Shown in pieces: positions 45,970 through 54,415 of a DNA stretch of 64,000 bases. This DNA is from Agrobacterium sp. AGB01 (GTDB taxonomy: Bacteria > Pseudomonadota > Alphaproteobacteria > Rhizobiales > Rhizobiaceae), in contig NZ_JACVAB010000003.1 in the NCBI RefSeq assembly GCF_014851585.1, positions 558,001 through 622,000 of the forward strand, in the 5' to 3' direction. The translations under genes and the position numbers were made by a program. The stretch's first letter is position 1; each line of letters starts with the position of its first letter. The notes under the pieces are model-generated. The model had not been told where the DNA came from. It saw nothing but the letters and a program-made list of their open reading frames with translations, and did no database searches.

Positions 45970-46743
45970 TCACGGGCGCCCTTGCGCGACGAAGGACCGG
46001 ATGGATACGCCTTCTGCCGCAAACACGGCACGCAGGCGGGCTGCCATCGAGACTGCATCCGGGCTATCGCCATGCACGCAAATCGACTGCGCCTCGATCC
46101 GTGCGTCAGTTCCAGTGATGGACTGAACAACACCCTCACGCACCAGTCGCAACATGCGTTGCGCAACCACGTCAGGATCATGCAGGACGGCACCTTTTTC
46201 GCGGCGCGACACAAGCTTTCCATCGGCCGTATAGGCACGGTCGGCAAAAGCTTCCGCGACAACGCGAAGGCCCGCGACACGCGCCTGCTCGATCAAGGGC
46301 GAGCCGGCAAGCGCCATCAACACAAGTTCAGGATCAACACTGAGAATTGCCTTGATCACATCAGCCGCCTGACGTTCATCAAAGGCAATCGTATTATAGA
46401 GCGCCCCATGCGGCTTCACATAATCGACGCGGGCGCCAGCGGCGGTCGCAAGGCCCTTCAACGCACCAATCTGATAAATGACATCACCAACCAGTTCTTC
46501 GCTTGTTGGGTCCATATTGCGTCGACCAAAACCTGCGAGGTCGCGGTAACCGACGTGAGCGCCGATCACGACGCCTTTGACTTTCGCCTGTTGCAACGTC
46601 CGCAGAATTCCAGCGGGATCACCGGCATGGAAACCGCAGGCGACATTGGCGCTGCTGACAATGTCCAGCATCGCCACGTCATCTCCCATCGCCCAGGGAC
46701 CAAAACTTTCACCGAGATCGCTGTTCAGATCGAATGTCAGCAT
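45970..46743 (-). CDS. pxpA: 5-oxoprolinase subunit PxpA (LamB/YcsF family)
   Basis: 257 residues, the normal size. LamB/YcsF hallmark N-terminus [20 protein letters not shown], then [29 protein letters not shown] and [10 protein letters not shown]. PxpA carries the hydrolytic part of ATP-dependent cleavage of 5-oxoproline to glutamate. First gene of the eight-gene minus-strand operon. The chosen ATG begins the conserved domain; its ribosome site is weak (GGG at -8). Confidence 0.92.
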   Translation of the reverse strand: MLTFDLNSDLGESFGPWAMGDDVAMLDIVSSANVACGFHAGDPAGILRTLQQAKVKGVVIGAHVGYRDLAGFGRRNMDPTSEELVGDVIYQIGALKGLATAAGARVDYVKPHGALYNTIAFDERQAADVIKAILSVDPELVLMALAGSPLIEQARVAGLRVVAEAFADRAYTADGKLVSRREKGAVLHDPDVVAQRMLRLVREGVVQSITGTDARIEAQSICVHGDSPDAVSMAARLRAVFAAEGVSIRSFVAQGRP

Positions 46744-47056
46744 CAATAACCCATCGAGAGCGGAGAATGGCAAAAAGCCGACCATGTGCGGGGTCAACCG
46801 TCAGCAAAACCTAGCAAAGGGCAACAATCATGTCTATACTGTTGAACAATCTTTCATTATCAGCCTACAAAAAATTAAATTATGCACATAAAATAAGCAC
46901 TTATTTTGTGTTGCAGGTTATTTTTTCTTGTTTTGGAAGCCACTATAGCACTTATCTCGCTTGAAGCCTCGCACCGCGGCGCATAGATTGCGCGCGCTTC
47001 ACCAATATAGTTGGCGTCATAGCCGACCCTGTCCTGAAGCGCAGAAAGATACCAAC
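46744..47056. other. Divergent intergenic region, pxpA and GntR promoters
   Basis: About 310 bp, AT-rich in its centre (46840-46930). The one clear element is the palindrome at 46890-46907. No gene-sized frame with a ribosome site was found. Confidence 0.6.
46890..46907. promoter_or_regulatory. AT-rich palindrome between pxpA and its GntR regulator
   Basis: AAAATAAG-CA-CTTATTTT, perfect 8-bp arms, with outer CAC/GTG pairing across a short bulge. Its place between the divergent promoters makes it a candidate operator for the adjacent GntR protein. Confidence 0.5.
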
Positions 47057-47776
47057 ATGTTGGGAACGCAGATGAAGAAGGCGAAATCCGTGAGCACAAC
47101 GGCGGCCTCGACAGAGCAGGTGCAAACACTTGCGGAAACCACCGCTTCCCGCATACGCGAACGCGTTGTATCCGGCACCCTGCCACCCGGCAGCCATCTT
47201 TCGGAAATCGCACTGGGCGAGGAGCTGCAGGTGTCGCGCAACACCCTGCGCGAGGTTTTCAGACTGCTGACCAAAGAAGGCCTGTTGCGGTACGAAGCCA
47301 ACCGCGGCGTATTCGTGTCAACACCCAGCATGGCGACAATTATCGACATTTACCGCGTCAGACGTTTTATCGAGTGCCCGGCATTGGCGCATGCCCATCC
47401 GCGCCACCCCAGCGTTTCAGTCATGCGCGAAGCCGTCGAAACCGCAAAACGCCACCGTGAAGCAGGTGAATGGCTAGGTGTCGGTAGCGCCGACATCGCT
47501 TTTCACTCAGCAATCGTGCAATTGGCAGACAGCCCGCGCCTGACCGCATTTTACGGCCAGATATCGCTGGAGCTGCGGCTGGTCTTTGGCTTGCTGCGTG
47601 ATCCTGAGTATCTGCACGGACCCTATATCGACCAGAATCAGACGATCCTTAGCCAATTGGAGCGCGGAGCCGCGGCCACCGCAGCTGAAAGCCTTGAGAA
47701 ATATCTTCTCCAGGCCGAACGTTTTATTCTCGCGGCTTATGCCCGCATTTATGCAGAAAATGGCGAGCGTGCCTGA
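47057..47776 (+). CDS. FadR-family GntR regulator divergent from the pxp operon
   Basis: 239-residue regulator. Winged helix at about 15-80 (LPPGSHLSEIALGEELQVSR, then NTLREVFRLLTKEGLLRYE) and an FCD-type helical domain (DIAFHSAIVQLADSPRL). The FCD metal residues are only partly conserved. It is the likely pxp operon regulator because it diverges from pxpA. ATG 47072 (MKKAKSV) is a possible alternative start. Confidence 0.85.
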   Translation: MLGTQMKKAKSVSTTAASTEQVQTLAETTASRIRERVVSGTLPPGSHLSEIALGEELQVSRNTLREVFRLLTKEGLLRYEANRGVFVSTPSMATIIDIYRVRRFIECPALAHAHPRHPSVSVMREAVETAKRHREAGEWLGVGSADIAFHSAIVQLADSPRLTAFYGQISLELRLVFGLLRDPEYLHGPYIDQNQTILSQLERGAAATAAESLEKYLLQAERFILAAYARIYAENGERA

Positions 47777-47786
47777 GACACGGCGA

Positions 47787-48701
47787 TCAGGCTGAAGTCC
47801 TCACATCAAGATTGTGCATCAGCCGTGCCAGCCAGTCGACGAATACCCTTACCTTGTTCGTCACATGTCGTGTTTGTGGATAGACGATATAAATCGGCAA
47901 GCTTTCATGTTCCCAATCGGACAAGACAGGTAAAAGCTCACCGCGCTTTACGGCCTCATCGGCCATGAAGGGTGCAAGCTGCGCCACACCCATTCCAGCA
48001 ACCGCGGCATTGAGATAGGTTCTGCTGTCATTGACGGACATGATGTAGTTGGGCGCAATATCAAGTTTCTGGCCGTCTTTTTCGAAATCCATGGTCATGA
48101 TCTGCCCGGACACCGCGTTCAGATAGCCGATACAAAAATGTTTATCTTCAAGCTCTTGCGGGTGCTGCGGCAATCCGAATTTTTCCAGATAGCGTGGTGC
48201 AACGTAAGAGGCCAACCTCAGTTCTGAAACCTTGCGCGCGATCAGCGACTGGTCTCGCGGCGTACCGACCCGCAAAGCGCAATCGACGTTTTCGGCGATG
48301 TAGTCCACCAATCGGTCGCCGACACCCAGATCCAACTTGATCAGCGGGTATTTCTCGTGAAAGGAGCAGACGTTGGGAATAACCACAAGGTCGGCAAAGG
48401 CCCCTGCCATTTCGACGCGCAGCCGCCCGGAGGGTTGGACCTGCGCATTGGAAAGGCTGCCGTCGAGTTCGTCAATTTCCGAGATGATCTGAATGGCGCG
48501 TTCATAATAGAGGGCACCATCCGTCGTCAGCATTACCCGTCGCGTCGTGCGGTTCAACAGCGTTGTACGGAGATGCGCTTCCAAACCCTGCACCATGTTC
48601 GTGACAGTGGTTTTCGGCATATTAAGCGAATCCGCAGCACGGGAAAAGTTGCCGGTTTCAACAACTCGCACAAATACACGCATCGCCGACAACTGATCCA
48701 C
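47787..48701 (-). CDS. LysR-family transcriptional regulator
   Basis: 304-residue LysR protein. N-terminal helix-turn-helix MDQLSAMRVFVRVVETGNFS, then RAADSLNMPKTTVTNMVQGL, and a C-terminal periplasmic-binding-like effector domain. The sequence fits the group with DsdC/AaeR-like relatives that control nearby divergent genes (VRVVETGNFSRAA). It is divergent from the pseudo-hydrolase and RND efflux genes and probably controls them; inverted repeats lie in between. Confidence 0.9.
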   Translation of the reverse strand: MDQLSAMRVFVRVVETGNFSRAADSLNMPKTTVTNMVQGLEAHLRTTLLNRTTRRVMLTTDGALYYERAIQIISEIDELDGSLSNAQVQPSGRLRVEMAGAFADLVVIPNVCSFHEKYPLIKLDLGVGDRLVDYIAENVDCALRVGTPRDQSLIARKVSELRLASYVAPRYLEKFGLPQHPQELEDKHFCIGYLNAVSGQIMTMDFEKDGQKLDIAPNYIMSVNDSRTYLNAAVAGMGVAQLAPFMADEAVKRGELLPVLSDWEHESLPIYIVYPQTRHVTNKVRVFVDWLARLMHNLDVRTSA

Positions 48702-48726
48702 GCCGACATCCTTTCATTTTCGCTCT

Positions 48727-48790
48727 ATTGTTCCGATTTTTGGAATAGTGTTTTCAATTATGCATGCTTGATCGATTTTATCCGAACAAT
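48727..48790. promoter_or_regulatory. Inverted repeats in the LysR/efflux divergent promoter
   Basis: ATTGTTCCGA (48727-48736) and TCCGAACAAT (48781-48790) are inverted repeats with one mismatch. Inside the first, TTCC and GGAA flank GATTTTT. Spacing and AT-rich content suit LysR binding sites. Confidence 0.45.
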
Positions 48791-48855
48791 AATATGCATT
48801 TCATGATTTATGGCAAGTGGCGAGCGAGTCACTGCCCCAACCCGGACAAAACACG

Positions 48856-49653
48856 ATGAAGACGTATTGGAAAAACATTGAGATCGGAGGGGCTGATACC
48901 CCCTGTCTCTCTGTGCGTCTTTATCAAAATGAGACTGTCTCACGCACGCCGCCCCTGATCCTGTATCTGCGAGGCGGTTCGTTTCAGGAACAGAGCGGCC
49001 AATGTCCGGAACTGCCTGTCGCGAGAGCTTTGGCCGAAACGGGTGCTATCGTTGTCGAGGCGGATTATATTACACCGTCGAACAATGAATTTCCTCAGGC
49101 CATTGATTGCGCATTCGAGGCATTGAACTGTCTCTACAACCACCGGAAACAATATGGCGGTGCAAAGTCTCAGCTGTTTGTGGCTGGTGAAGAGGCCGGC
49201 GGCAATGTCGCCGCAGGACTAGCGCTCAAGGCACGCGACCGCATGCCCGGAGAACTGACAGGACAGATCCTGCTCTCTCCTATGATTGATCCGATGATGG
49301 CAACAGCGTCATTCCGCAATGCCGACAGCATAGGGATGCGACAACGCTGGGCTGACGGGTGGAGTCACTATCTGGCAAAGGCATGTGGCTTTTTCCATCC
49401 TTATGCTGCCCCTTGCCAATGCACACGGCTCAGCAAGGTCGCGCCAGCGCTGGTGTTCACTGCCGAGGACGACCCGCTACGTGATGAGACCGTCAATTAT
49501 GCCGACAGGCTGCGTGACGCGGGCACTTTTGTAAGACAACATGTATTCCCCGCTGGCGAAGGCTGGACGGAACTTTATCGCGGAGGAGGAGGTCAGTGGT
49601 TGCCAACCGTCTGTACCGAATTCAACGACTTTATTGCAGAACTGAAACATTAA
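48856..49653 (+). CDS. HSL-like alpha/beta hydrolase lacking catalytic residues (pseudoenzyme)
   Basis: 265-residue protein with the hormone-sensitive-lipase-like fold. The frame is intact and conserved blocks are recognisable, but the catalytic positions are replaced: the oxyanion motif HGGGF is RGGSF (40-43), the nucleophile elbow GDSAGG is GEEAGG (E113 for Ser), and no His follows the retained acid D206 (AEDDPLRDE) at the expected place (PAGEGWTE). It is therefore unlikely to be an esterase. Start ATG 48856 begins the homologous part; an upstream GTG would add 14 codons. It lies 53 bp before the membrane fusion gene of an RND pump, suggesting a regulatory or ligand-binding role. Confidence 0.8.
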   Translation: MKTYWKNIEIGGADTPCLSVRLYQNETVSRTPPLILYLRGGSFQEQSGQCPELPVARALAETGAIVVEADYITPSNNEFPQAIDCAFEALNCLYNHRKQYGGAKSQLFVAGEEAGGNVAAGLALKARDRMPGELTGQILLSPMIDPMMATASFRNADSIGMRQRWADGWSHYLAKACGFFHPYAAPCQCTRLSKVAPALVFTAEDDPLRDETVNYADRLRDAGTFVRQHVFPAGEGWTELYRGGGGQWLPTVCTEFNDFIAELKH

Positions 49654-49706
49654 AACACCATTTTCATATCACTGATCGGCCCTGACGCAGGGCCAAGGAG
49701 AAACCC

Positions 49707-50897
49707 ATGACGCTGAAAAACAAGCGCTGGGCCCTGACGGGTGCCGGCATAAGCCTTGCTGTGTCCGTTGCAGCCGCAGCTTTACTTTTTGAAATGAGCA
49801 CGCAGACCAATGCAACGGCGGCCTCGACACCTGCTGAAGGACCTGCGATTCCAGTGACAGTGGCGACGGTACAAAGCCGTGATGTCATGCGTTGGGAAGA
49901 ATTTTCCGGACGTTTGGAAGCGGTAGAACGTGTGCAGATACGCTCACGCGTCGCCGGTCAGGTCCAATCGGTTCATTTCCGTGAAGGTGCCCTCGTCAAG
50001 GCAGGCGATGCCCTCTTCACAATCGATCCGGCACCATTTCAGGCCACTCTGGCGGGCGCCGAAGCACAGGTTGCAGCAGCCGAGGCAAAGATTGGTCTGG
50101 CTCGTACGGAACTCGAACGTGGTCGCAGACTGTCGGATAATCGCACCATTTCACAAAGTGACATGGACCAGCGTCAGGGCGCATTCGCCGAAGCGGAAGC
50201 GCAACTGCGCGCCGCCCGTGCCGCATTGACGACAGCGCAAATTGACCTTGGTTACACTGAAATCCGCGCACCGGTTTCCGGCAAGGTCGGCAAACTTGAA
50301 ATCACCGTTGGCAACCTGGTTGCTGCCGGTTCTGCTGCACCGGCCTTGACCACACTGGTGTCAGTCGATCCGATCTACGCCAGCTTTAATGCCAGCGAAG
50401 AAATGGTCGCAAAGGCGCTGTCGCAACTGCCTGTTTCCGCCTCGGCAATCCCTGCGCTTGAACAAATCCCTGTCGAGGCCGGTACGCTCGCCGATGAAGG
50501 AACACCGATCAAGGGTACACTGCACCTCGTTGATAACCAGGTCGATGCAGCCAGTGGCACGATTGGTGTGCGCGCCATCTTCGACAATCCCGATGGTCGC
50601 CTGATCCCCGGCCAGTTCGTTCGTGTTCGCATGGGTCAGCCAAAGGCTGAAAACCATATCGTCATCAGCGACCGCGCCATCGGAACAGATCAGGACAAGA
50701 AGTTCGTCTTCATTGTCGACGGTGAAAACAAGGTCAGCTACCGCCAGGTCAAGCCGGGTGGGGCAGCCGAAGGCGCACGCATCATCGAAAGCGGTCTTTC
50801 CGCCGGTGACACGATCGTCGTGAATGGCCTGCAGCGTATCCGCCCCGGCGCCACCATTGCGCCACAGGCCGAAGAGACCGTCGCAGCATCACAATGA
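49707..50897 (+). CDS. RND efflux periplasmic adaptor (AcrA-like)
   Basis: 396-residue membrane fusion protein. N-terminal anchor (LTGAGISLAVSVAAAALLF, no lipobox Cys), split biotinyl-lipoyl domain (VQIRSRVAGQVQSVHFREGA and IRAPVSGKVGKLEITVG), a helical hairpin between them (about 110-170) and a beta-barrel/proximal domain with GQFVRVRMG. AAGGAG precedes the ATG. It joins the RND pump of the next gene to an outer-membrane TolC-type channel encoded elsewhere. A BepD/BepF-like identity is plausible. Confidence 0.92.
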   Translation: MTLKNKRWALTGAGISLAVSVAAAALLFEMSTQTNATAASTPAEGPAIPVTVATVQSRDVMRWEEFSGRLEAVERVQIRSRVAGQVQSVHFREGALVKAGDALFTIDPAPFQATLAGAEAQVAAAEAKIGLARTELERGRRLSDNRTISQSDMDQRQGAFAEAEAQLRAARAALTTAQIDLGYTEIRAPVSGKVGKLEITVGNLVAAGSAAPALTTLVSVDPIYASFNASEEMVAKALSQLPVSASAIPALEQIPVEAGTLADEGTPIKGTLHLVDNQVDAASGTIGVRAIFDNPDGRLIPGQFVRVRMGQPKAENHIVISDRAIGTDQDKKFVFIVDGENKVSYRQVKPGGAAEGARIIESGLSAGDTIVVNGLQRIRPGATIAPQAEETVAASQ

Positions 50898-51018
50898 CCA
50901 AAGGGCAAAGGCGGGCCTGACCCGCCTCACCCAATCATCCCAAAAATTCGCCATTTGGTGGTCCGGTGCCACCGAAACGGCTCTCTGTATCCAGAATTTA
51001 ACCGGAGAGGACTTTGTT

Positions 51019-54000
51019 ATGAACATCTCCAGATTTTTTGTCGATCGACCGGTCTTCGCCGCCGTTCTGTCGGTACTGATCGTGGTTGCGGGCCTGCTTG
51101 GTATGCGCGCTCTGCCAATTTCCGAATATCCGGAAGTCGTGCCACCATCGATCGTCGTGCGCGCCACCTACCCTGGCGCCAATCCCAAGGTCATTGCCGA
51201 AACGGTGGCAACACCGCTTGAAGAACAGATCAACGGCGTCGAAGACATGCTGTACATGTCCAGCCAGGCCACGTCTGACGGCGTGATGACACTGACAGTC
51301 ACCTTCAAGCTAGGCACCGATCCCGACAAGGCACAACAGTTGGTGCAGAACCGTGTTTCGCAAGCTGAACCCCGCTTGCCTTCAGAGGTACGCAGCCTTG
51401 GCGTAACAACCGTCAAAAGCTCTCCCGATCTGATGATGGTGATCCACCTGGTTTCGCCAGGTGATCGTTACGACCTGACGTACCTGCGCAACTATGCCGT
51501 TTTGAACATCAAGGACCGGCTGGCACGCATCGAAGGTGTTGGTCAGGTACAGATCTTCGGCGCGGGCGATTATTCCATGCGCATCTGGCTCGACCCGCAA
51601 AAGGCAGCAGAACATGGTCTTGCCGCCGCCGACATCACCAATGCCATCCGTTCACAGAACGTACAGGCTGCTGCTGGTATTATCGGCGCTTCACCCAACC
51701 TGTCTGGCATCGACATGCAGCTCAATGTCAATGCACAGGGCCGTCTGAGCACGCCGGAAGAATTTGGCAACATCATCGTCAAGAGCGGCTCAAACGGTGC
51801 GATCACCCGTCTGCGGGATGTTGCTCGCGTTGAACTCGGCGCTTCTGACTATTCACTGCGCTCATTGCTGGACGGTGAATCTGCCGTTGCCATTCCGGTT
51901 TTCCAGGCTCCAGGCTCCAACGCCATTGCCATTTCCGACAGCGTTTCTGCCACCATGACAGAACTGCAAAAGGCGATGCCTGACGGCGTGAAGTACGAAA
52001 TCGTCTACGACACCACACAGTTCGTCCGCTCATCCATCGACAAGGTTATTGATACGCTGCTGGAAGCCGTTGCGCTTGTGGTGGTTGTCGTCATCCTGTT
52101 CCTGCAGACATGGCGCGCCTCGATCATCCCGCTGATTGCCGTTCCGGTTTCAATCATCGGCACTTTTGCGGTCATGTATGTCTTTGGCTTCTCGATTAAC
52201 GCACTCAGTCTGTTCGGGCTTGTGCTAGCAATCGGCATTGTGGTGGACGATGCCATCGTTGTGGTCGAAAACGTCGAACGCAACATTGAAAACGGGCTGT
52301 CTCCACGCGAGGCAACCTACCGCGCCATGAAGGAAGTCTCCGGTCCGATCATTGCGATTGCACTGGTTCTCGTTGCCGTGTTTGTGCCACTGGCGTTTAT
52401 CTCCGGTCTTTCTGGCCAGTTCTATCGCCAGTTCGCACTGACCATCGCTATTTCAACGGTTATCTCGGCTATCAACTCTCTGACACTGTCTCCAGCTCTG
52501 GCTGCCTTGCTGCTTAAGGGGCACCACGCTCCAAAAGACTGGCTGACACGTGGCATGGACAAGGTGTTCGGTGGATTCTTCCGCCTGTTCAACCGTGGCT
52601 TTGGTGCTGCGTCCAATGGTTACGGTCGCAGCGTCGGTGGCTTGCTGTCACGCAAGAGCGTCGTCATGTTTGTCTACATGGCGCTGGCCGGTGCAACCTA
52701 CGGCATCTTCAATGCCGTGCCCGGTGGCTTCGTGCCCGCACAGGACAAGCAGTATCTGATTGGCTTTGCCCAGCTGCCTGACGCTGCCAGCCTCGACCGC
52801 ACCGAAGACGTCATCAAGCGCATGAGTGAGATTGCCTTGGCACAGCCAGGCGTCGAACACGCTATTGCCTTCCCCGGCTTGTCGATCAACGGCTTTACCA
52901 ACAGCTCGAATGCAGGCGTAGTGTTTGTTGCCTTGAGCCCGTTTGAGGAGCGCAAGACGGCCGATCTTTCCGGCGGTGCGATCGCCATGTCGCTCAACCA
53001 GAAATTCGGAGCAATCCAGGATGCATTTATCGCCATGTTCCCGCCACCACCGGTCAACGGCCTTGGCACAACAGGTGGCTTCAAACTGCAACTCGAAGAC
53101 CGGGCCGGCTTCGGTTACCAGGCACTTGATGAAGCTAACAAGGCATTTCTTGCAAAGGCCTATCAGGCTCCGGAACTGGCTGGTTTGTTCTCAAGCTACC
53201 AGATCAATGTGCCGCAGCTTTACGCAGACTTAGACCGTGCCAAGGCAGAACAGCTTGGCGTCTCAGTCACTGACGTTTTCGAAACCCTGCAGATCTATCT
53301 GGGCTCACTCTACGTCAACGACTTCAACGCGTTTGGCCGTACTTACAGCGTGCGTGTGCAGGCTGATGCCAAGTTCCGCTCGCAGTCCGAGGATATCGGC
53401 CAGCTGAAGGTACGCTCGGCAAGCGGCGAAATGATCCCCCTGTCAGCGCTGCTGAAGGTGGATGCCACAACCGGTCCGGAACGTACAAACCGTTATAACG
53501 GCTTCCTCTCGGCCGATATCAATGGTGGTCCAGCCCCAGGCTTCTCATCTGGTGAAGCACAGGCCGCGATTGAACGTATTGCCGCTGAAACACTGCCTTC
53601 AGGCATTGACTACGAATGGACTGACCTCACCTACCAGCAAATCCTGGCAGGAAGTTCCGGTTTCCTCGTCTTCCCGCTGGCACTTTTGTTGGTCTATCTG
53701 GTGCTGGCCGCACAATATGAAAGTCTGACACTTCCACTGGCGATCATCATGATCGTACCCATGGGTGTACTGGCTGCATTGACAGGCGTCTGGCTGACTG
53801 GTGGAGACAACAACATCTTCACCCAGATAGGATTAATCGTTCTGGTGGGACTATCGGCAAAGAATGCGATCCTGATCGTGGAATTTGCCCGGGAACTTGA
53901 GTTTGAGGGCAAAAAACCGGTTGCTGCGGCGATCGAAGCCAGCCGTCTGCGCCTGCGTCCTATTTTGATGACATCGCTGGCCTTCATCATGGGCGTGGTG

Positions 54001-54237
54001 CCTCTGGTCATCTCCACTGGCGCAGGTGCTGAGATGCGCGCTGCCATGGGCGTTGCGGTGTTCTCGGGGATGATCGGCGTGACGTTCTTCGGTATCTTCA
54101 TGACACCGGTTTTCTACGTGCTTGTTCGCAAGCTCACCGGAAACCGCGCACTTGTGCAGCACAAACATGCGGAAGAACAGGACGACAAGCCCCAGAGCAC
54201 GTCTGAGACAACAAAATCGCTGAGCATGTTTGGCTAA
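51019..54237 (+). CDS. RND multidrug efflux transporter (AcrB-like)
   Basis: 1072-residue inner-membrane proton antiporter of the HAE1 family. N-terminus MNISRFFVDRPVFAAVLSVL, PISEYPEV and PPSIVVRATYPGANP are typical. Proton-relay Asp pair near 408-409 in GIVVDDAIVVVENV, and the Lys in GLSAKNAILIVEFARE near 950. Two periplasmic pore domains lie between the repeats of six membrane segments. A frame extending 65 codons upstream overlaps the adaptor stop and is not used; GGAGAGG precedes the ATG. The length is normal. No outer-membrane gene is present here. Confidence 0.93.
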   Translation: MNISRFFVDRPVFAAVLSVLIVVAGLLGMRALPISEYPEVVPPSIVVRATYPGANPKVIAETVATPLEEQINGVEDMLYMSSQATSDGVMTLTVTFKLGTDPDKAQQLVQNRVSQAEPRLPSEVRSLGVTTVKSSPDLMMVIHLVSPGDRYDLTYLRNYAVLNIKDRLARIEGVGQVQIFGAGDYSMRIWLDPQKAAEHGLAAADITNAIRSQNVQAAAGIIGASPNLSGIDMQLNVNAQGRLSTPEEFGNIIVKSGSNGAITRLRDVARVELGASDYSLRSLLDGESAVAIPVFQAPGSNAIAISDSVSATMTELQKAMPDGVKYEIVYDTTQFVRSSIDKVIDTLLEAVALVVVVVILFLQTWRASIIPLIAVPVSIIGTFAVMYVFGFSINALSLFGLVLAIGIVVDDAIVVVENVERNIENGLSPREATYRAMKEVSGPIIAIALVLVAVFVPLAFISGLSGQFYRQFALTIAISTVISAINSLTLSPALAALLLKGHHAPKDWLTRGMDKVFGGFFRLFNRGFGAASNGYGRSVGGLLSRKSVVMFVYMALAGATYGIFNAVPGGFVPAQDKQYLIGFAQLPDAASLDRTEDVIKRMSEIALAQPGVEHAIAFPGLSINGFTNSSNAGVVFVALSPFEERKTADLSGGAIAMSLNQKFGAIQDAFIAMFPPPPVNGLGTTGGFKLQLEDRAGFGYQALDEANKAFLAKAYQAPELAGLFSSYQINVPQLYADLDRAKAEQLGVSVTDVFETLQIYLGSLYVNDFNAFGRTYSVRVQADAKFRSQSEDIGQLKVRSASGEMIPLSALLKVDATTGPERTNRYNGFLSADINGGPAPGFSSGEAQAAIERIAAETLPSGIDYEWTDLTYQQILAGSSGFLVFPLALLLVYLVLAAQYESLTLPLAIIMIVPMGVLAALTGVWLTGGDNNIFTQIGLIVLVGLSAKNAILIVEFARELEFEGKKPVAAAIEASRLRLRPILMTSLAFIMGVVPLVISTGAGAEMRAAMGVAVFSGMIGVTFFGIFMTPVFYVLVRKLTGNRALVQHKHAEEQDDKPQSTSETTKSLSMFG

Positions 54238-54256
54238 AAATGGAACGACAATAATG

Positions 54257-54278
54257 GAGGCGCGCGAAAGCGCGCCTC
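54257..54278 (+). terminator. Hairpin after the RND gene
   Basis: Perfect 9-bp GC stem GAGGCGCGC / GCGCGCCTC with a GAAA tetraloop, 20 bp past the stop. A T-run is missing, so strength is uncertain. Confidence 0.65.
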
Positions 54279-54373
54279 AACGCATAACCCTCAGCAATAT
54301 TTTTGAAGAGAAACTTACACGCCAAACTCTGTCTAGAGAGAAAAAATCCTGATATGGCGAGGGCTTACAAAAC

Positions 54374-54393
54374 CGACGTTGTCGATAACGTCG
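54374..54393. promoter_or_regulatory. Inverted repeat just upstream of the M20 amidohydrolase
   Basis: CGACGTT / AACGTCG with a six-base spacer ends 22 bp before the ATG. It may be an operator or a 5'-UTR hairpin; nothing decides between them. Confidence 0.4.
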
Positions 54394-54415
54394 CCATAGC
54401 CTGATTGGAAAGACC

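Noticed and set aside
48856..49653. Functional acetyl esterase of the HSL family
   Set aside because: Nucleophile Ser, oxyanion His and catalytic His are all missing.
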